From assembly GCF_021372645.1 (NCBI RefSeq), contig NZ_JAJFUC010000003.1:1-43050 (forward strand): DNA of 43,050 bases, read 5' to 3'. The position numbers were made by a program, and so were the translations under genes. Under the pieces are notes generated by a model, which did not search any database, was not told the origin of the DNA, and saw only the letters and a list, made by a program, of their open reading frames with translations. Origin of the DNA: Clostridium sp. Its GTDB lineage: Bacteria; Bacillota; Clostridia; Clostridiales; Clostridiaceae. This document shows positions 7,715 through 16,577 of this stretch, piece after piece; position 1 is the stretch's first letter, and each line of letters begins with the position of its first letter.

Positions 7715-8716
7715 TTAACATATTCTAGGTAACATATTTCCCTCTAAAGGTGCTAATATTCTCTTTCCACAAAAACCATTTTCTATAAATATATTCCGAG
7801 TAACCCCCTCAACAAATTTGCCTATAATTCTTGCCCCTTTCCCTTGATCAATTGATTGAATTATCTTTAGTACGTTTTGTGCTTCGAACTCTTTAACAAC
7901 TAATACCATTCTTCCTTCACATGCCATATATAATGGATCCAATCCTAAAAGCTTATTGATAGTCTTAACACTTTCACTAATAGGAATTTCCTCTTCAATC
8001 AGGTGTATTCCAAGCTTGCAAAGTGAAGAAAACTCATGCAATACAGTAACTAATCCCCCGCGAGTCGGATCTCTCATTATCTTTATAGAAGTAAAATGTT
8101 CTTTAAGTTTTTCTATCAAAGGATATAATGCTGCACAATCACTTTTAAAATCACCTTTTACTTTGATGTTATATCTCTCTACAGCAATTGTTGTTCCGTG
8201 TTCACCAATTCCCCCTGTTACTATAATTCTATCTCCTGCTTCGATGGGTTTCACTTCATATCCATTTGTTATATATCCAATTCCACTAGTATTAATAAAG
8301 ACTCCATCTACACTCCCTTTTTCCACTACCTTTGTATCCCCTGTTACAATCTTAGCCCCACATTCTAGGCAGGTATGCCCCATAGATTTCACAATTTTTT
8401 CAAGCATTTGCATTGAAAATCCTTCTTCAATTATAAAACTCGCACTTAAATAAAGTGGTTTTGCTCCAGATACAGCTAAATCATTAACAGTTCCACAAAC
8501 TGCAAGCTTGCCTATGTTTCCTCCAGAAAAAAACAGTGGCTTTACCACAAAAGAATCTGTGGTAAAAGCCATTTTTCCTTGTATTGTTGTAAATGTTGCT
8601 GAATCCTGCTCTTGTAAAAGAATATTATTATTAAAATATTTGTAGAACAGTTGCTCAATTAATATTTTTGTATGTTTTCCCCCATCACCATGAATAAGCT
8701 TAATCACTTCATTCAT
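7715..8716 (-). CDS. hypE: Hydrogenase maturation protein HypE
   Basis: 333 residues, the usual HypE length. HypE dehydrates the carbamoyl group delivered by HypF onto its C-terminal Cys to a thiocyanate, the source of the CN ligands of the [NiFe] site. The chain ends in PRIC, the obligatory C-terminal Cys (Cys333). The N-terminal LIHGDGGKHT and the central GDTKVV and RDPTRGG motifs belong to the AIR-synthase/PurM-like fold that binds ATP. The ATG follows the hypD stop directly (TAGATG), with GGGAGTGG upstream. Last gene of the operon. Confidence 0.97.
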   Translation of the reverse strand: MNEVIKLIHGDGGKHTKILIEQLFYKYFNNNILLQEQDSATFTTIQGKMAFTTDSFVVKPLFFSGGNIGKLAVCGTVNDLAVSGAKPLYLSASFIIEEGFSMQMLEKIVKSMGHTCLECGAKIVTGDTKVVEKGSVDGVFINTSGIGYITNGYEVKPIEAGDRIIVTGGIGEHGTTIAVERYNIKVKGDFKSDCAALYPLIEKLKEHFTSIKIMRDPTRGGLVTVLHEFSSLCKLGIHLIEEEIPISESVKTINKLLGLDPLYMACEGRMVLVVKEFEAQNVLKIIQSIDQGKGARIIGKFVEGVTRNIFIENGFCGKRILAPLEGNMLPRIC

Positions 8717-9796
8717 CTATTCCACTCCCTTATACTTATGAAAAATAGAGCATGATCCCTCAGAGGATACCATACAAGGTCCTATTGGATGCTCTGGTGT
8801 ACAACTTTTTCCAAAAAGTTCACATTTGTTTGGCAATTTCTTTCCTAATAAAATTTCACTGCATATACAAGTTTTAATTTTACTTTTTTTTAAAGTTTTT
8901 TCTAAATTTATTCCAAATTTTTCAGTAGCATCATAATTTCTATATTTTTCTCTTAAAGAAAATCCCGAATCGTTAATAGTTCCTATTCCTCTCCATTCTT
9001 CATCACAATATGTGAATACTTCTTCCATTAGTTTATTTGCTCTTTTGTTTCCTTCTAGGGTTACACAAGTTTTATATAAATTTTTAAAATTCTTTTTAAC
9101 TTCGCCTTGTTGTTTCATTAAAAAATATAAAGCTCCAACAATATCTAAACCTTCAAAACCTGCTACTACTGCTGGAATATTATATTTATCTACAATAAAT
9201 TTAAAATAGTCTGCTCCTTTTACTGCTGCGACATGTCCTGGACAAATTAATCCCTGTATATTGTGATTAGGATCTTTAAGTATATGATGCAAGATTGGCT
9301 CCATTCTCTTCATTCCTATTAAAAAGGAAATATTTTTTATACCCTTTTCCTGTGCCATCTTTATGGCTAGAGCAATTAGAGGAGTTGTGGTTTCAAATCC
9401 TACCCCAAGAAAAATTATCTGTTTATCTTTATTTTGTTCTGCAAGTGTTATTGAATCTAAAGGAGAATATAACACTTTAATGTCTTTTCCCTTTTCTCTT
9501 TGCTCAATTAAATTTTCTCTGCTTCCATTTACTTTCATCATGTCTCCAAAGGTACTCAAAATAACATTTTGATGTTTAGAAAGCTCTATAACTGCATCTA
9601 TATAACTTTCTGAAGTAACACAAACTGGACATCCTGGCCCAGATAGTAAGTGTATTTTGGGTTCAACTAATTGTCTGATTCCTAATTTTGAGAGAGCTTG
9701 GGTATGAGTTCCGCAAACCTCCATAACATTAAAACCTCTAATTGGAGATTGCTGAATTTTTTTAATCATACCTTTAATCAAGGTTTGTTTATTCAT
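8717..9796 (-). CDS. hypD: Hydrogenase maturation protein HypD
   Basis: About 359 residues. HypD is the Fe-S scaffold that, with HypC, assembles the Fe(CN)2CO unit. Hallmarks visible are EVCGTHT near residue 30, SGPGCPVC near 60, CPGHVAAV in the middle and a C-terminal Cys cluster ending in FGKSCTPEHPIGPCMV, which together supply the [4Fe-4S] ligands and redox thiols. The ATG at 9796 is preferred (TGAGGA just upstream) over a GTG at 9808. It overlaps the hypC stop by 8 bases, consistent with coupled translation of the HypC-HypD pair. Confidence 0.97.
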   Translation of the reverse strand: MNKQTLIKGMIKKIQQSPIRGFNVMEVCGTHTQALSKLGIRQLVEPKIHLLSGPGCPVCVTSESYIDAVIELSKHQNVILSTFGDMMKVNGSRENLIEQREKGKDIKVLYSPLDSITLAEQNKDKQIIFLGVGFETTTPLIALAIKMAQEKGIKNISFLIGMKRMEPILHHILKDPNHNIQGLICPGHVAAVKGADYFKFIVDKYNIPAVVAGFEGLDIVGALYFLMKQQGEVKKNFKNLYKTCVTLEGNKRANKLMEEVFTYCDEEWRGIGTINDSGFSLREKYRNYDATEKFGINLEKTLKKSKIKTCICSEILLGKKLPNKCELFGKSCTPEHPIGPCMVSSEGSCSIFHKYKGVE

Positions 9797-10019
9797 CTTT
9801 TTCCTCACTATCTAGTATTGATTGAAATATTTTCTGTAATTCTTCAAAATAATCCTTATCAATCTTTTGAATAGCACATCCTGCATGAACTAAAACATAA
9901 TCTCCTACTTTTAGGTCTTCAATAAGTTGAACATTAACTTTACTCTCTAATCCCATAATATCTATTATTGCACTATAATTATTTACATCTATAATCTGAG
10001 CTGGCACTGCAAGGCACAT
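9789..10019 (-). CDS. hypC: Hydrogenase maturation chaperone HypC
   Basis: A 76-residue chaperone that carries the Fe(CN)2CO precursor with HypD and delivers it to the large subunit. The start is fixed by biology and sequence: HypC needs Cys as residue 2, and the ATG at 10019 gives MCLAVPAQ with GGGAGA 7 bases upstream. Longer frames from 10052 would bury this motif. The C-terminal VHAGCAIQKID is the second family signature. Overlaps hypD. Confidence 0.96.
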   Translation of the reverse strand: MCLAVPAQIIDVNNYSAIIDIMGLESKVNVQLIEDLKVGDYVLVHAGCAIQKIDKDYFEELQKIFQSILDSEEKDE

Positions 10020-10043
10020 ATATCTCCCTTCCTTCTCTATAAT

Positions 10044-10075
10044 TAGGCACATTCAAAAAAATAACAAGTCCATCT
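10044..10075 (+). repeat. Solo MITE-like terminus between hypC and hypF
   Basis: Matches the repeats at 4819-4850 and 31239-31272 (AGGCAC, ATTCAAAAAA, ATAACAAGTC). It fills most of the 59-bp gap between the hypF stop and the hypC start, so it is carried inside the operon transcript. Confidence 0.55.
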
Positions 10076-10078
10076 GCC

Positions 10079-12364
10079 TTACACTGTAAATTGTTCATTG
10101 TTTTCCATAATTGCACTTGCAACATGAAGTTGTCCAAAAGAAATTCCTCCATCATTAGTAGGAATTTGTTCATTATAAAAGACTTTAAATCCATACTTAA
10201 TTAAATTTTTATATATTTTTTTTAAAAGATATTCATTTTCAAAAACACCACCACTAAGAACAACCTTATTTATATATTCTTTTTCTCTTAACTTACATAC
10301 TAGGGCGCATGAAGATTCAATAAGTGAGTTGTGAAACTTCGAAGATATTTTAGATATTAACTCTTTTCTTTCAACGTCTTTCAATATTCCCTCTATAATT
10401 CCTTTATATTGAATATTAAAAATACCATTATCCTCTTTAATATTCCATAAATAACTTTCTTCAACTTCATCGTCAATAACATGCTCTAATTCTATTGCTG
10501 CTTGCCCATCATAAGATATATTACTTCTAATTCCGCATAGTGCTGCTACTGCATCAAACAATCTTCCAACACTAGAAGATAAAAAACAATTTACATTGGA
10601 ATTTAAGGCTTGTTTAATTACTTCAATTTTTTCATTTTTTACATTTCCAATTATTCCTAATGGATCATAACCCAAAGCATATAAATAACTTGCAGCACAT
10701 CTCCAAGGCTCTTTTATAGCTTGTTCTCCTCCTTGAATATTTACATATTCTAATTGTCCTACTCTTTTAAAAAAGCTTCTATTTCCAATAAAAAATTCTC
10801 CACCCCATACTGCTCCATCAAGTCCAAATCCAGTACCATCAAATATAATTCCAATTACAGTATCATAAATAGAGTGCTCAGCCATGCAACTAACCATATG
10901 AGCATGATGATGCTGAACTTCCACTTTTCTTATTTTCTGCTCCTTTGCATATTTAGTACTTAAATATGATGGATGCATGTCATGTACTAATAGTTCTACA
11001 TTAATATCAAATAAATTATTAAAATGTCTAATCATATATTTAAAATTCTCATAACAATCAAGTTCTCCTAAATCACCTAAATACTGACTTGAATATGCAT
11101 ATCCATTTTTAGAAATGCATATTGTATTCTTCTGTTGACCTCCAACAGCTATAATTTGTCTATTTGTATTAATTTTTATTGTATATGGAGTATACCCTCT
11201 ACCTCTTCGAATAACCCTTTCTGATTCATTTATAACTTTTACAACAGAGTCATCTTCTGGAACATAAATTTCTCTATCATGTATTAAAAAGTAATCTGCA
11301 ACTTTATTTAAATGTTTTACTACTTCTTCATTCTTATATTCCATTATCATCCCACTTATATTTCCGCTAGTCATAATTAAAAGATTTAGATTTTCATTAA
11401 ACAGGAAATGATGAAGTGGTGTATAAGGCAACATCACTCCTAAATTATTTTGCCTTGGTGCTATAATCTCTGGCAATGAAGAAGGATATTTCTTTTTTAA
11501 TATTACAATAGGTCTCTTATTACTACTTAACACCTCCTCTTCTGTATCAGATATATAGCAAATTTCTTTAACAATTCCAATATCTTTTACCATCAAAGTT
11601 AATGGTTTATCTTTTCTGTGTTTTCTACTTCTAAGGAGATTAATAGCTTGTTCATTCCTTCCATCACAAACTAGATGAAATCCCCCAATTCCCTTAATTG
11701 CTAATATTTTTCCTTCTTCAATAAGTTTAATAGTTTCTTTAATAGGATCTTCACACTGAATTTGCTCACCTTTATTATTTGTCAGAAAAAGTTTAGGACC
11801 ACATTTTTCACAGCAGTTTGGCTGCGCATGGAATCTCCTGCTTAGTGGATTATCATATTCTTTTTTACAATCTTCACACATAGAGAAATCCTCCATGGTG
11901 GTATTTTGTCTATCATATGGCAAAGCTGTAATAATCGAATACCTTGGACCACACTGAGTACAATTTGTAAAAGCATATCGAAAGCGAGATGTTCCTTTCT
12001 TTTTAATATCCTCTAAACACTTAGGACAAGTCGCTATATCAGGTGAAATAAATTTTACTTCATTTTTCTGATTAACACTTTCCTTAATCACAAATTTGCC
12101 TTTATTAATATATTTACCAATGAATAAATCATTTTTAATAGGGATACACTGAACCTTTTCTATCTTTGCAAGGTTAGGCGGCTTTTTTATAACATCTGAT
12201 ATAAAATGTTTTATATTCTCCCTCTTACCTGAACAATCAATTAATACAGCACCACCTACATTTTTAACATATCCATAGACTTTGAAATCATTTGCTTTTT
12301 TATATACAAAGGGGCGAAATCCAACCCCTTGTACAATCCCATAAATTTTTACTATATATCTCAT
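10079..12364 (-). CDS. hypF: Carbamoyltransferase HypF
   Basis: 761 residues, full length. HypF makes the CN precursor from carbamoyl phosphate and ATP and passes it to HypE. Domains in order: acylphosphatase (1-90, GIVQGVGFRPF at 9-19); two zinc-finger-like units (Cys113/116 with 135/138, and Cys163/166 with 184 or 185/188); a YrdC-like nucleotide-binding domain (about 205-390, KGIGGFHL); and a Kae1-like domain with HHHAHMVSCMAEH and DGTGFGLDG. All catalytic motifs look intact. It lies between the HypA-like gene and hypC on the same strand. Confidence 0.97.
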   Translation of the reverse strand: MRYIVKIYGIVQGVGFRPFVYKKANDFKVYGYVKNVGGAVLIDCSGKRENIKHFISDVIKKPPNLAKIEKVQCIPIKNDLFIGKYINKGKFVIKESVNQKNEVKFISPDIATCPKCLEDIKKKGTSRFRYAFTNCTQCGPRYSIITALPYDRQNTTMEDFSMCEDCKKEYDNPLSRRFHAQPNCCEKCGPKLFLTNNKGEQIQCEDPIKETIKLIEEGKILAIKGIGGFHLVCDGRNEQAINLLRSRKHRKDKPLTLMVKDIGIVKEICYISDTEEEVLSSNKRPIVILKKKYPSSLPEIIAPRQNNLGVMLPYTPLHHFLFNENLNLLIMTSGNISGMIMEYKNEEVVKHLNKVADYFLIHDREIYVPEDDSVVKVINESERVIRRGRGYTPYTIKINTNRQIIAVGGQQKNTICISKNGYAYSSQYLGDLGELDCYENFKYMIRHFNNLFDINVELLVHDMHPSYLSTKYAKEQKIRKVEVQHHHAHMVSCMAEHSIYDTVIGIIFDGTGFGLDGAVWGGEFFIGNRSFFKRVGQLEYVNIQGGEQAIKEPWRCAASYLYALGYDPLGIIGNVKNEKIEVIKQALNSNVNCFLSSSVGRLFDAVAALCGIRSNISYDGQAAIELEHVIDDEVEESYLWNIKEDNGIFNIQYKGIIEGILKDVERKELISKISSKFHNSLIESSCALVCKLREKEYINKVVLSGGVFENEYLLKKIYKNLIKYGFKVFYNEQIPTNDGGISFGQLHVASAIMENNEQFTV

Positions 12365-12391
12365 ATTTTAAAGACCTTCTTCTATGTTATT

Positions 12392-12652
12392 CTAATTTTC
12401 ACTTTGTTCTCCTTGAATGCTTCTAAGAATAGCAGTTTGATCCTGTATATCTTCCCTCTGTACATTAATCTTTGTCCATTCTCCAACTAAATTTCCATAA
12501 GCATGTTGAAGATGGTCATAAAGATTGTCCGAATGTACATGACTTCTATGGTTTACAATAACAGTAAATGTATTAACTTTATTAATATTATTAGCTGTAC
12601 ATATTTCCTTTAATTCCTCAGAAATCTTACTTAATAAAATAGTATCATGCAT
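12392..12652 (-). CDS. HypA-like protein lacking the zinc domain
   Basis: An 86-residue protein in the position hypA often holds. It starts MHD, keeping the His2 used by HypA for nickel with Asp in place of Glu3, and shows a HypA-like alternating pattern (ISEELKEI, then VNTFTVIVNH, then LYDHLQHAYG). HypA is normally about 115 residues with four Cys for zinc. Here there is only one Cys (near residue 18) and the C-terminal part is polar and short. It may be a reduced nickel chaperone or an unrelated operon protein. Upstream AAGGGA is 12 bases from the ATG. Confidence 0.5.
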   Translation of the reverse strand: MHDTILLSKISEELKEICTANNINKVNTFTVIVNHRSHVHSDNLYDHLQHAYGNLVGEWTKINVQREDIQDQTAILRSIQGEQSEN

Positions 12653-12669
12653 ATTTTTTCACTATCCCT

Positions 12670-13137
12670 TCATTTATTTTTTATCATAGATTTTTTTATT
12701 TTATCTAAAATCTCTTTAGAGATGACTTCTAATTTTTCTTGTAACACAGAACTTAATCCAAAACCAAATTCAACTTCTTTAACCTCAATTGCATAAATTT
12801 CTCCTTTAACACTAGGATAATAAAGTTTTAATAAATCTATAAAACTATAATTATGCTGTGAATTTCCTTTTTTCTTAGAAACAAAAGTATTCAATGGCAA
12901 GCAAGTAATTTCACCTGACTCCTTTCCATAATATGCTGCATCTAAAACAAAAATATAATCACCTTCTTGTATATTAGAAATTCCATATTGAACATCAGTT
13001 TCAGCGTAAATAACTTCAATTCCTCTTTCTAAAAGTCTTTCTTCTATACCTTTTGCTACTTCAATTCCTATAGCATCATCTTTCATTAAAACATTTCCCA
13101 TCGCTATAACCTTAATATTAGAGTTTCTATTTATCAT
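12670..13137 (-). CDS. hyaD: [NiFe] hydrogenase maturation endopeptidase (HyaD/HybD family)
   Basis: 155 residues, standard length. The protease clips the C-terminal tail of the large subunit once nickel is in place. Metal-sensing residues match HybD: Asp21 in the GNVLMKDDAIG motif (Glu16 in HybD), Asp66 in VLDA (Asp62) and His95 (His93). The target tail of 15 residues is visible in the large subunit immediately upstream in the operon. The gap of 144 bases after the large-subunit gene holds no other gene. Confidence 0.92.
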   Translation of the reverse strand: MINRNSNIKVIAMGNVLMKDDAIGIEVAKGIEERLLERGIEVIYAETDVQYGISNIQEGDYIFVLDAAYYGKESGEITCLPLNTFVSKKKGNSQHNYSFIDLLKLYYPSVKGEIYAIEVKEVEFGFGLSSVLQEKLEVISKEILDKIKKSMIKNK

Positions 13138-13281
13138 AATATCTATTTCTCCACTTTCTATAGATACACCAATTATAAGTTTAATTTGTACTTCGAAATA
13201 TATACCACTACAGAGTATTCCTTCTTTCGGCGAGTTATCACATAAGTATGATTTTCAACTTGTTTATCTATACATATGTTT

Positions 13282-14673
13282 TCAAACTAAAACCTCTACT
13301 ATTTCTGTATCACCTGTGCTTCCAATTAAATGAGTTGCACAAGATACACAAGGATCAAATGATCTTACAATCCGTCCAATTTCTATGGGTTCTTTAATAT
13401 TATTTAATTTAGTTCTAATTAAAGCTCTTTCAATAGTTCCAGGAAGATTTGATTGATCTTTAGGCGATAAATTCCATACAGTAGGTGTTATGATATTGTA
13501 ATGATTAATAACCTTATTTTCAATTGCAATCCAATGTCCAAGGGCACCTCTAGTAGTATCTATGAGACCTATCCCATAAGCCTTTTCTGGAATATCATAG
13601 ACCTTTTGATTATTGGGTTTTAGCTCTATTCTCTCAGTAAGATTCTTCATTATTTCTAGTATCTTTCCTGTTTCTAACACCCTTGCAATATTTCTATCCA
13701 TACAGGAATGTCCATTTGTGTATTCTCCACTGATGATTAACCGCGCTAAAGGACCAACCTCCATAGGCATACCTAAATAACGAGGAGCTTTTATAAAAGT
13801 ATATGCATCTAATTTAGATAAATCCACTTCCTCTAGTTCTTCATCTTTCTTATACCATGAATAATGAATTTGTTCTGTAATTTTATCTGGTTCTAAAGGA
13901 TATTTAACATTATCCTTGATTACTCCTGGTTTAACATAAGTAATCTCTGGATCTTCATATTTATCAAAAACACCATAGCTCATGAAATATGGATAAGATA
14001 TTCCCTTTTTAAAATAATCAGGATAATATTTAGAGATGATTTCTACATCTTCTTTCATTGTAGTTGTTACAAAAGATTGTATATTTTTAATGATGCTTTT
14101 TACCTTTTCTAATTTATATGCATCTATATTTACTGTAACTCCCCCTACAAAAATGCCATGACTGTGAGGAGCTTTTCCGCCAAGAATTGCAAGTCCTTCA
14201 TGAGCTAATCTACTAAGCTCAATACTTTTAACATAATGTTCTTCTATTTTTTTATTTATTTTTTCTGAAAGTCTATAATCACTATACTGCTCTGCTCCTA
14301 CCAATTTTACATTAGAAATTTTCACATAACTTGGCATAGAAAGTAGATAAAAATGTCTTAAGTGATTTTGTACGAATTCAAAACCATGCATAATATCTCG
14401 AATGTAACTATCATTTAAACTAACTGTTATTTTTAATGCATCTTCTAATGCTAAGGTGGAAGCCATGGCATGAGCTGTAGAGCATATTCCACAAATTCTC
14501 TCTGTAAAATATACAGCATCTAAAGGTGATCTTCCTTTTAACATTTTTTCAAATCCTCTAAAAAGCAATCCACTTGCATTTGCTTCTACAATTGTATTCT
14601 TCTTTACTTTTGCTTTTATTTCTAAAAACCCACTAATTCTTGTAACTGGATCAATAGTAATTGTTTTACTCAT
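13282..14673 (-). CDS. [NiFe] hydrogenase large subunit
   Basis: 463 residues carrying the Ni-Fe active site that splits or makes H2. The four nickel Cys are in RICGIC (Cys61, Cys64) and DPCVSC (Cys442, Cys445), and CATH with His448 follows, so the protease should cut after His448 and release 15 residues. IDPVTRISG at 7-15 is the N-terminal signature. The ATG at 14673 is chosen because GGAGGA lies 4 bases upstream and it overlaps the small-subunit stop as ATGA; the frame is open to 14733 but that part is inside the small-subunit gene. Shorter than Tat-exported group 1 enzymes (about 550-600). Confidence 0.97.
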   Translation of the reverse strand: MSKTITIDPVTRISGFLEIKAKVKKNTIVEANASGLLFRGFEKMLKGRSPLDAVYFTERICGICSTAHAMASTLALEDALKITVSLNDSYIRDIMHGFEFVQNHLRHFYLLSMPSYVKISNVKLVGAEQYSDYRLSEKINKKIEEHYVKSIELSRLAHEGLAILGGKAPHSHGIFVGGVTVNIDAYKLEKVKSIIKNIQSFVTTTMKEDVEIISKYYPDYFKKGISYPYFMSYGVFDKYEDPEITYVKPGVIKDNVKYPLEPDKITEQIHYSWYKKDEELEEVDLSKLDAYTFIKAPRYLGMPMEVGPLARLIISGEYTNGHSCMDRNIARVLETGKILEIMKNLTERIELKPNNQKVYDIPEKAYGIGLIDTTRGALGHWIAIENKVINHYNIITPTVWNLSPKDQSNLPGTIERALIRTKLNNIKEPIEIGRIVRSFDPCVSCATHLIGSTGDTEIVEVLV

Positions 14674-15557
14674 GAGTCCTCCTTGTACCTTACAAAAGGT
14701 TCCATTCCATCTGGAAAATGTGATTGTGCGCAACCAATACAGTTAGTATTATCTCCAATAGGCCAATTCACATAGCCATTCCACTTTCGTCTAGGACAAT
14801 CAGTTTTTGTAACTGGCCCTCTACAACCTATTTTAAACATACATCCTTCTTCTCCAAACTTTTGTGCAAAAATACCTTTATCAAAAAATCCTCTTCTTGT
14901 ACAATTGTCATGAATTGTAACTCCATAAAAAAGCAATGGTCTTCCTTCCTCATCTAATTCAGGAATACCATAGCCAACCAAATGCGATAAAGTACCAACT
15001 ACCCAATCTGGATGACAAGGACACCCTGGTAATTTAATTACTTGCCTATTTAATACTTCTTGCACACTCTTACTTTCTGAAGGGTTTGGCTTTGCCGCTG
15101 AAATTCCACCATGGGAAGCACAAGTTCCTACTGCAACCACATATTTTGCTTTTCCTCCAGCCAATTGTACTGCTTCTAAAGCTGTAATCTTTTTCCCCTT
15201 ATAATTTGCTACAATGTTATAACGTCCATTTTCTTCTGTTGAAACTGCACCATCAATAAGTAATATAAATTCTGTATCTAATGTATCTAAAAACTTTTCA
15301 AAAGCAAAATCTCCTTCTCCCCCCATAAGTGTATTATTAAAAGTAAAATTCACAATATCGGTTAAAATGCCATAAAGTCCAGGATTTTGACTATTGAGTA
15401 AAGAAATTATATTTCCCGAGCAGCCTGTTACTTCTAGCCATATAGCATTCATCTTTTTAGTGTTTTTATTTTTAACCATTCCAACAACATCATCCGCAAT
15501 TCTCTTTGAGGTATGAATTTTAACTTCTGTAAGTGGACATCCTTCCTCACTAGTCAA
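14670..15557 (-). CDS. [NiFe] hydrogenase small subunit with atypical proximal-cluster motif
   Basis: 295 residues with Fe-S clusters that relay electrons from the Ni-Fe site. Starts with TTG, GGAGGA 6 bases upstream. There is no Tat signal (no RRxFxK) and no C-terminal anchor, so the enzyme should be cytoplasmic. Distal cluster: His216, Cys219, Cys239, Cys245. Medial: Cys254, Cys273, Cys276. Proximal: Cys46, Cys146, Cys179, but the expected second Cys of CxxC is Asn49 (CSGN), while an extra Cys181 appears in PGCPCHPDW. In the related high-affinity actinobacterial-type enzymes Asp replaces that Cys. First gene of the operon. No cytochrome or diaphorase partner is nearby, so its electron acceptor is unknown. 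Confidence 0.95.
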   Translation of the reverse strand: MTSEEGCPLTEVKIHTSKRIADDVVGMVKNKNTKKMNAIWLEVTGCSGNIISLLNSQNPGLYGILTDIVNFTFNNTLMGGEGDFAFEKFLDTLDTEFILLIDGAVSTEENGRYNIVANYKGKKITALEAVQLAGGKAKYVVAVGTCASHGGISAAKPNPSESKSVQEVLNRQVIKLPGCPCHPDWVVGTLSHLVGYGIPELDEEGRPLLFYGVTIHDNCTRRGFFDKGIFAQKFGEEGCMFKIGCRGPVTKTDCPRRKWNGYVNWPIGDNTNCIGCAQSHFPDGMEPFVRYKEDS

Positions 15558-15625
15558 CTTAATTCCTCCAATAGATATTACTTTACTGCAAGTATTGCAA
15601 CTTATTAATAATTAAGCTCTTTTGG

Positions 15626-15688
15626 CTACCTATAATAATTATCGCCTATAAGTTCTGTAATAGCTTTAAAGTCAAAATAAATAGACAT
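15626..15688 (-). pseudogene. Truncated copy of the b5-domain gene start
   Basis: Twenty codons from an ATG at 15688 to TAG at 15626 encode MSIYFDFKAITELIGDNYYR, which aligns with the first 20 residues of the protein at 20519-21079. The similarity continues upstream through the ribosome-binding region and about 40 bases of promoter. The remainder of the gene is missing, so this is a relic of a duplication, placed just ahead of the hydrogenase operon. Confidence 0.75.
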
Positions 15689-15715
15689 AACCCCCTCGAA
15701 TATTTCTATGTATAA

Positions 15716-15723
15716 AGTGTATG
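15716..15723 (-). promoter_or_regulatory. Sporulation-type -10 element (CATACACT)
   Basis: On the minus strand CATACACT lies 28-35 bases before the relic ATG and matches the sigma-E -10 consensus CATACAnT. The same element at the same distance precedes the intact paralogue (21108-21115). The -35 region is poor. With its gene lost, this promoter could read into the hydrogenase operon. Confidence 0.4.
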
Positions 15724-15769
15724 ATTATAATAGTATAAAAATGCTTTAATATATAATCTAATAATATTG

Positions 15770-15818
15770 ATTAATATCTATTTTTCCTATTTCCTTTATT
15801 ATAGATTAATCTTTTGCA
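15770..15818 (+). repeat. 49-bp direct repeat, copy 1
   Basis: Identical to 16687-16735 except for one A/G difference. The two copies flank the ferritin-like gene at 16034-16564 at about 900 bp spacing. The rest of the 15689-16033 gap holds the sigma-E-like element and AT-rich DNA with no gene. Confidence 0.75.
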
Positions 15819-16033
15819 TTTATTACCATAGATACCTCTTAATCATTTGCACGTATAAAATATATAAAATTGCTCTTCGAAAAAGTTCCTTAAAGTATAT
15901 TTATGATTTGCAGACTTAAATAAAATAAGTTGTAGAAACATAAATTATCCTTGTACTATCATTATTATTTTGGCTGCATATTTATATATATAATAAATAT
16001 AATATTGTGTATTAAATTATTTAGGAGATAAAT

Positions 16034-16564
16034 ATGCACAGTGATATATCAAAACATAATAAATACTCCATAAATTTACCATATCCAGAACCAATGATAG
16101 AGATGCAAAATATAGAGTACGCTAACCTTCTTTTAAAGGACTATGCTGGAGCAGTTAGTGAATTTACTGCTATTAGTTTATATGTGTATCAACATTTTGT
16201 TAGCGAAGGCCAATATAAGGATTATGCAGAACTTATCGGTGGAGTCTCTGTTACAGAAATGAAACATTTGGAACTTCTAGGTAAGACTATTAAATTAGAA
16301 GGAATTAAACCGATGTATATTGATAATGCTTCACCTCATGGAAAGCTTTGGAGTCCTATGTATGTTAACTATACTACTTATATAATGGCAATGCTTAAGG
16401 AAGATATTAAAGCTGAAAAGAATGCAATAGAAAATTACAGATATCATATTACTTTGATACAAGATAGACATATCATTAGATTACTTGAAAGAATAATTCT
16501 TGATGAAGAACTTCATCTTAAATTATTTACTCAGGAGTACGAAAAATATAACAATTTATGTTAG
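16034..16564 (+). CDS. Ferritin-like four-helix di-iron protein
   Basis: 176 residues with the spacing of a ferritin/rubrerythrin-like bundle: Glu43 on helix A, ExxH at 75-78 on helix B, Glu128 on helix C and ExxH at 158-161 on helix D. There is no rubredoxin Cys motif. Such proteins bind a di-iron or di-manganese centre and act in iron storage or peroxide handling; the exact reaction cannot be read. AGGAG lies 7 bases before the ATG. It is a single-gene unit with its own terminator, between the two 49-bp repeats. Not homologous along its length to the ferritin-like protein at 21899-22642 beyond the fold. Confidence 0.75.
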   Translation: MHSDISKHNKYSINLPYPEPMIEMQNIEYANLLLKDYAGAVSEFTAISLYVYQHFVSEGQYKDYAELIGGVSVTEMKHLELLGKTIKLEGIKPMYIDNASPHGKLWSPMYVNYTTYIMAMLKEDIKAEKNAIENYRYHITLIQDRHIIRLLERIILDEELHLKLFTQEYEKYNNLC

Positions 16565-16577
16565 CATAATAATAAAA

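Noticed and set aside
9979-10194. 71-codon minus-strand frame across the hypC/hypF gap
   Set aside because: Overlaps the ends of hypC and hypF and the solo repeat; shadow frame.
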